Of a stretch of 64,000 bases of DNA, positions 62,894 to 64,000 are shown in pieces. The notes under the pieces were generated by a model. The model had not been told where the DNA came from. It made no database searches and worked only from the letters and a program-made list of their open reading frames with translations. The number at the start of each line of letters is the position of its first letter. Within the stretch, counting starts at the first letter, position 1. The stretch covers positions 248,001 through 312,000 of the forward strand of contig NZ_FZTC01000019.1 in the NCBI RefSeq assembly GCF_900200035.1. Direction: 5' to 3'. The DNA comes from Klebsiella grimontii (lineage in GTDB: Bacteria > Pseudomonadota > Gammaproteobacteria > Enterobacterales > Enterobacteriaceae). The position numbers and the translations under genes are program-made.

Positions 62894-63454
62894 ATGAAAA
62901 ACGGCACCGTGGCGGAGTCACGGCTTGTTTCCGCCCTCAACGCCTGCCGGTCGCGGCTGAAGGCTTTTATCCGCGGACGGACCCCGCTGCGCGATGAGGC
63001 GGACGATATCCTGCAGGAAGTGACGTATCAGCTCATTCGCGTCGAGCAGCCGGTGGAGAATATCGCCGCCTGGCTGTTTCGGGCGGCGCGTAACGAAATG
63101 ACCGACAGGGCGAGGAAAAAACGCGAGCTGCCGCTGGCGGGCGGCTTCAGCGAGGAGGAGGAGGGCGATTTTCCTGAGGACGAGCTGGCCGAGACGCTGT
63201 TTGGCGTGCCGCAAACGCCGGAGGATGAGTATCTGAAAGCGCTGCTCTGGGAGGAGCTAAACCAGGCGCTTTCGGAGCTGCCGCCCGCCCAGCGTGAGGC
63301 ATTTGAGAAAACCGAACTGCAGGGCTATAGCTACCGGGAGCTGGCCGAAGAGTCCGGCGTCAGCGAGCAGGCGCTGCTCTCGCGTAAGCATAAAGCCGTT
63401 CTCTACCTTCGCACCCGCCTGCGTAGCCTGTACGATGAGCTCCTCGCCGGTTAG
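62894..63454 (+). CDS. ECF-type RNA polymerase sigma factor
   Basis: 186 aa from ATG 62894; a GTG at 62885 is also in frame. Region 2 at residues about 30-70 (DEADDILQEVTYQLIR, NIAAWLFRAARNEMTDRARK) and region 4 at about 120-175 (LSELPPAQREAFEKTELQGYSYRELAEESGVSEQALLSRKHKAVLYL). Acidic linker (EEEEGDFPEDE). No adjacent anti-sigma protein with a known domain, although the upstream membrane protein may serve. Cytosolic. Confidence 0.88.
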   Translation: MKNGTVAESRLVSALNACRSRLKAFIRGRTPLRDEADDILQEVTYQLIRVEQPVENIAAWLFRAARNEMTDRARKKRELPLAGGFSEEEEGDFPEDELAETLFGVPQTPEDEYLKALLWEELNQALSELPPAQREAFEKTELQGYSYRELAEESGVSEQALLSRKHKAVLYLRTRLRSLYDELLAG

Positions 63455-63471
63455 GCGTATTCCGGCCCCGT

Positions 63472-64000
63472 TCACAGGGCGCCGGATGATGATGGCTTAT
63501 AGCCCCAGGCCGTGAGGAACACGCTAATCGCGCATTCGGCGAGCGGCTCCAGCGTTTCTGCCGTTAGCGCATTTTGCGCAATTAAGGCTCCCGGCAGCGG
63601 ATAGCCCATAATCGCGCCGAGAAACGCCGTCGCCTGGAGCTGCGGGTCGCTGAGGGTCAGCTGGCCCTGATCTCGTTTCTTCGCGAGGATATCGCTGAGC
63701 GCCTGCAACACGCGTCCCGAGGGGCGCTGCTCTAGCGTGACGTACAGCTCCGGTTTTTGCACCAGCACCTGGATGAGCAGGCGTTGAAAGTGGATGTTTT
63801 CCGGTGCATAAAAATGGTGCTGGACAACCCTGGCGAATCCCCGCAGCAGCGCCGGCAGATCCTGCTGGCTGTCCTGTAGAAGCTGTTGCAGGGGCGGCTG
63901 CATAGCGTCGTTGAGAAAGGCGAACGTCTCCAGCAGCAGCGCGTCTTTTCCGCCGGGGAAATGGCTGTACAGCGTCGGGCGCGTGGTTCCCGCTTCGGCG
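63472..64000 (-). CDS. TetR-family regulator (partial, start beyond window)
   Basis: Frame open to position 64000, so the N-terminus is missing. The visible part starts in the helix-turn-helix (AEAGTTRPTLYSHFPGGKDALLL) and continues through a TetR C-terminal ligand domain to TGA at 63472-63474. An internal ATG at 63903 is not the true start. Targets are unknown. Confidence 0.85.
   Translation of the reverse strand, partial: AEAGTTRPTLYSHFPGGKDALLLETFAFLNDAMQPPLQQLLQDSQQDLPALLRGFARVVQHHFYAPENIHFQRLLIQVLVQKPELYVTLEQRPSGRVLQALSDILAKKRDQGQLTLSDPQLQATAFLGAIMGYPLPGALIAQNALTAETLEPLAECAISVFLTAWGYKPSSSGAL

Overview
The window is a GC-rich stretch of enterobacterial chromosome with dense, short-intergenic coding and no rRNA, tRNA, CRISPR array, phage or insertion sequence that I could see. 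Gene content points to Klebsiella or the closely related Raoultella. The markers are adhP, maeA, sra and osmC, a bestrophin close to KpBest/YneE, dat-ddc, thiYXZ-tenA, a cigR-mgtCBRU module and a guanidine-degradation operon. I cannot fix the species from sequence alone.

Layout. 1-4058: a cut-off solute-binding protein, a lipoprotein, adhP, an exported inorganic pyrophosphatase and a MarR-GNAT fusion regulator. 4067-7470: an ABC-F ATPase preceded by a short leader peptide with attenuator-like alternative pairings, then two tandem AT-rich membrane-protein paralogues of unknown function. 7587-12770: maeA, sra, a metallo-beta-lactamase-like protein facing a LysR gene, a GNAT enzyme and osmC. 12856-24634: an MpaB-type oxygenase, a cation diffusion facilitator, a bestrophin, a YdeP-type molybdopterin oxidoreductase, a LysE exporter with an AraC regulator, two LysR regulators and two MFS transporters.

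24923-29654: cigR followed by mgtC-mgtB-mgtR-mgtU, with two leader peptides and mutually exclusive stems as in the Salmonella Mg2+/ATP-sensing leader. 29678-36238: katG, a LysR regulator beside a pair of DUF606 proteins, a RhtB/LysE exporter, and a B3/B4-domain protein divergent from an XRE-cupin regulator.

36272-46244 is the most striking region. A sigma-54-type promoter and a guanidine-I (ykkC) riboswitch precede an ABC transporter (SBP, permease, ATPase) and the two DUF1989 proteins now known as carboxyguanidine deiminase. A possible 32-aa ORF and a second, different riboswitch (guanidine-II, mini-ykkC) follow. Then come the biotin-dependent guanidine/urea carboxylase and allophanate hydrolase. 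Together these give uptake of guanidine and its conversion to ammonia and CO2, controlled by nitrogen status and by guanidine at two points.

46387-53734: a second PBP2 paralogue, a glutamine amidotransferase, a TetR/SDR divergent pair with two operator-like sites, a REP pair, and ddc-dat (1,3-diaminopropane synthesis). 54042-57324: a TPP-riboswitch-controlled tenA-thiZ-thiX-thiY operon for thiamin pyrimidine salvage. 57437-64000: a LacI-linked sugar/inositol-type oxidoreductase and isomerase, a secreted alpha/beta hydrolase, a 33-aa membrane protein, a membrane protein/ECF sigma pair with a possible CRP site upstream, and a TetR gene cut by the window end.
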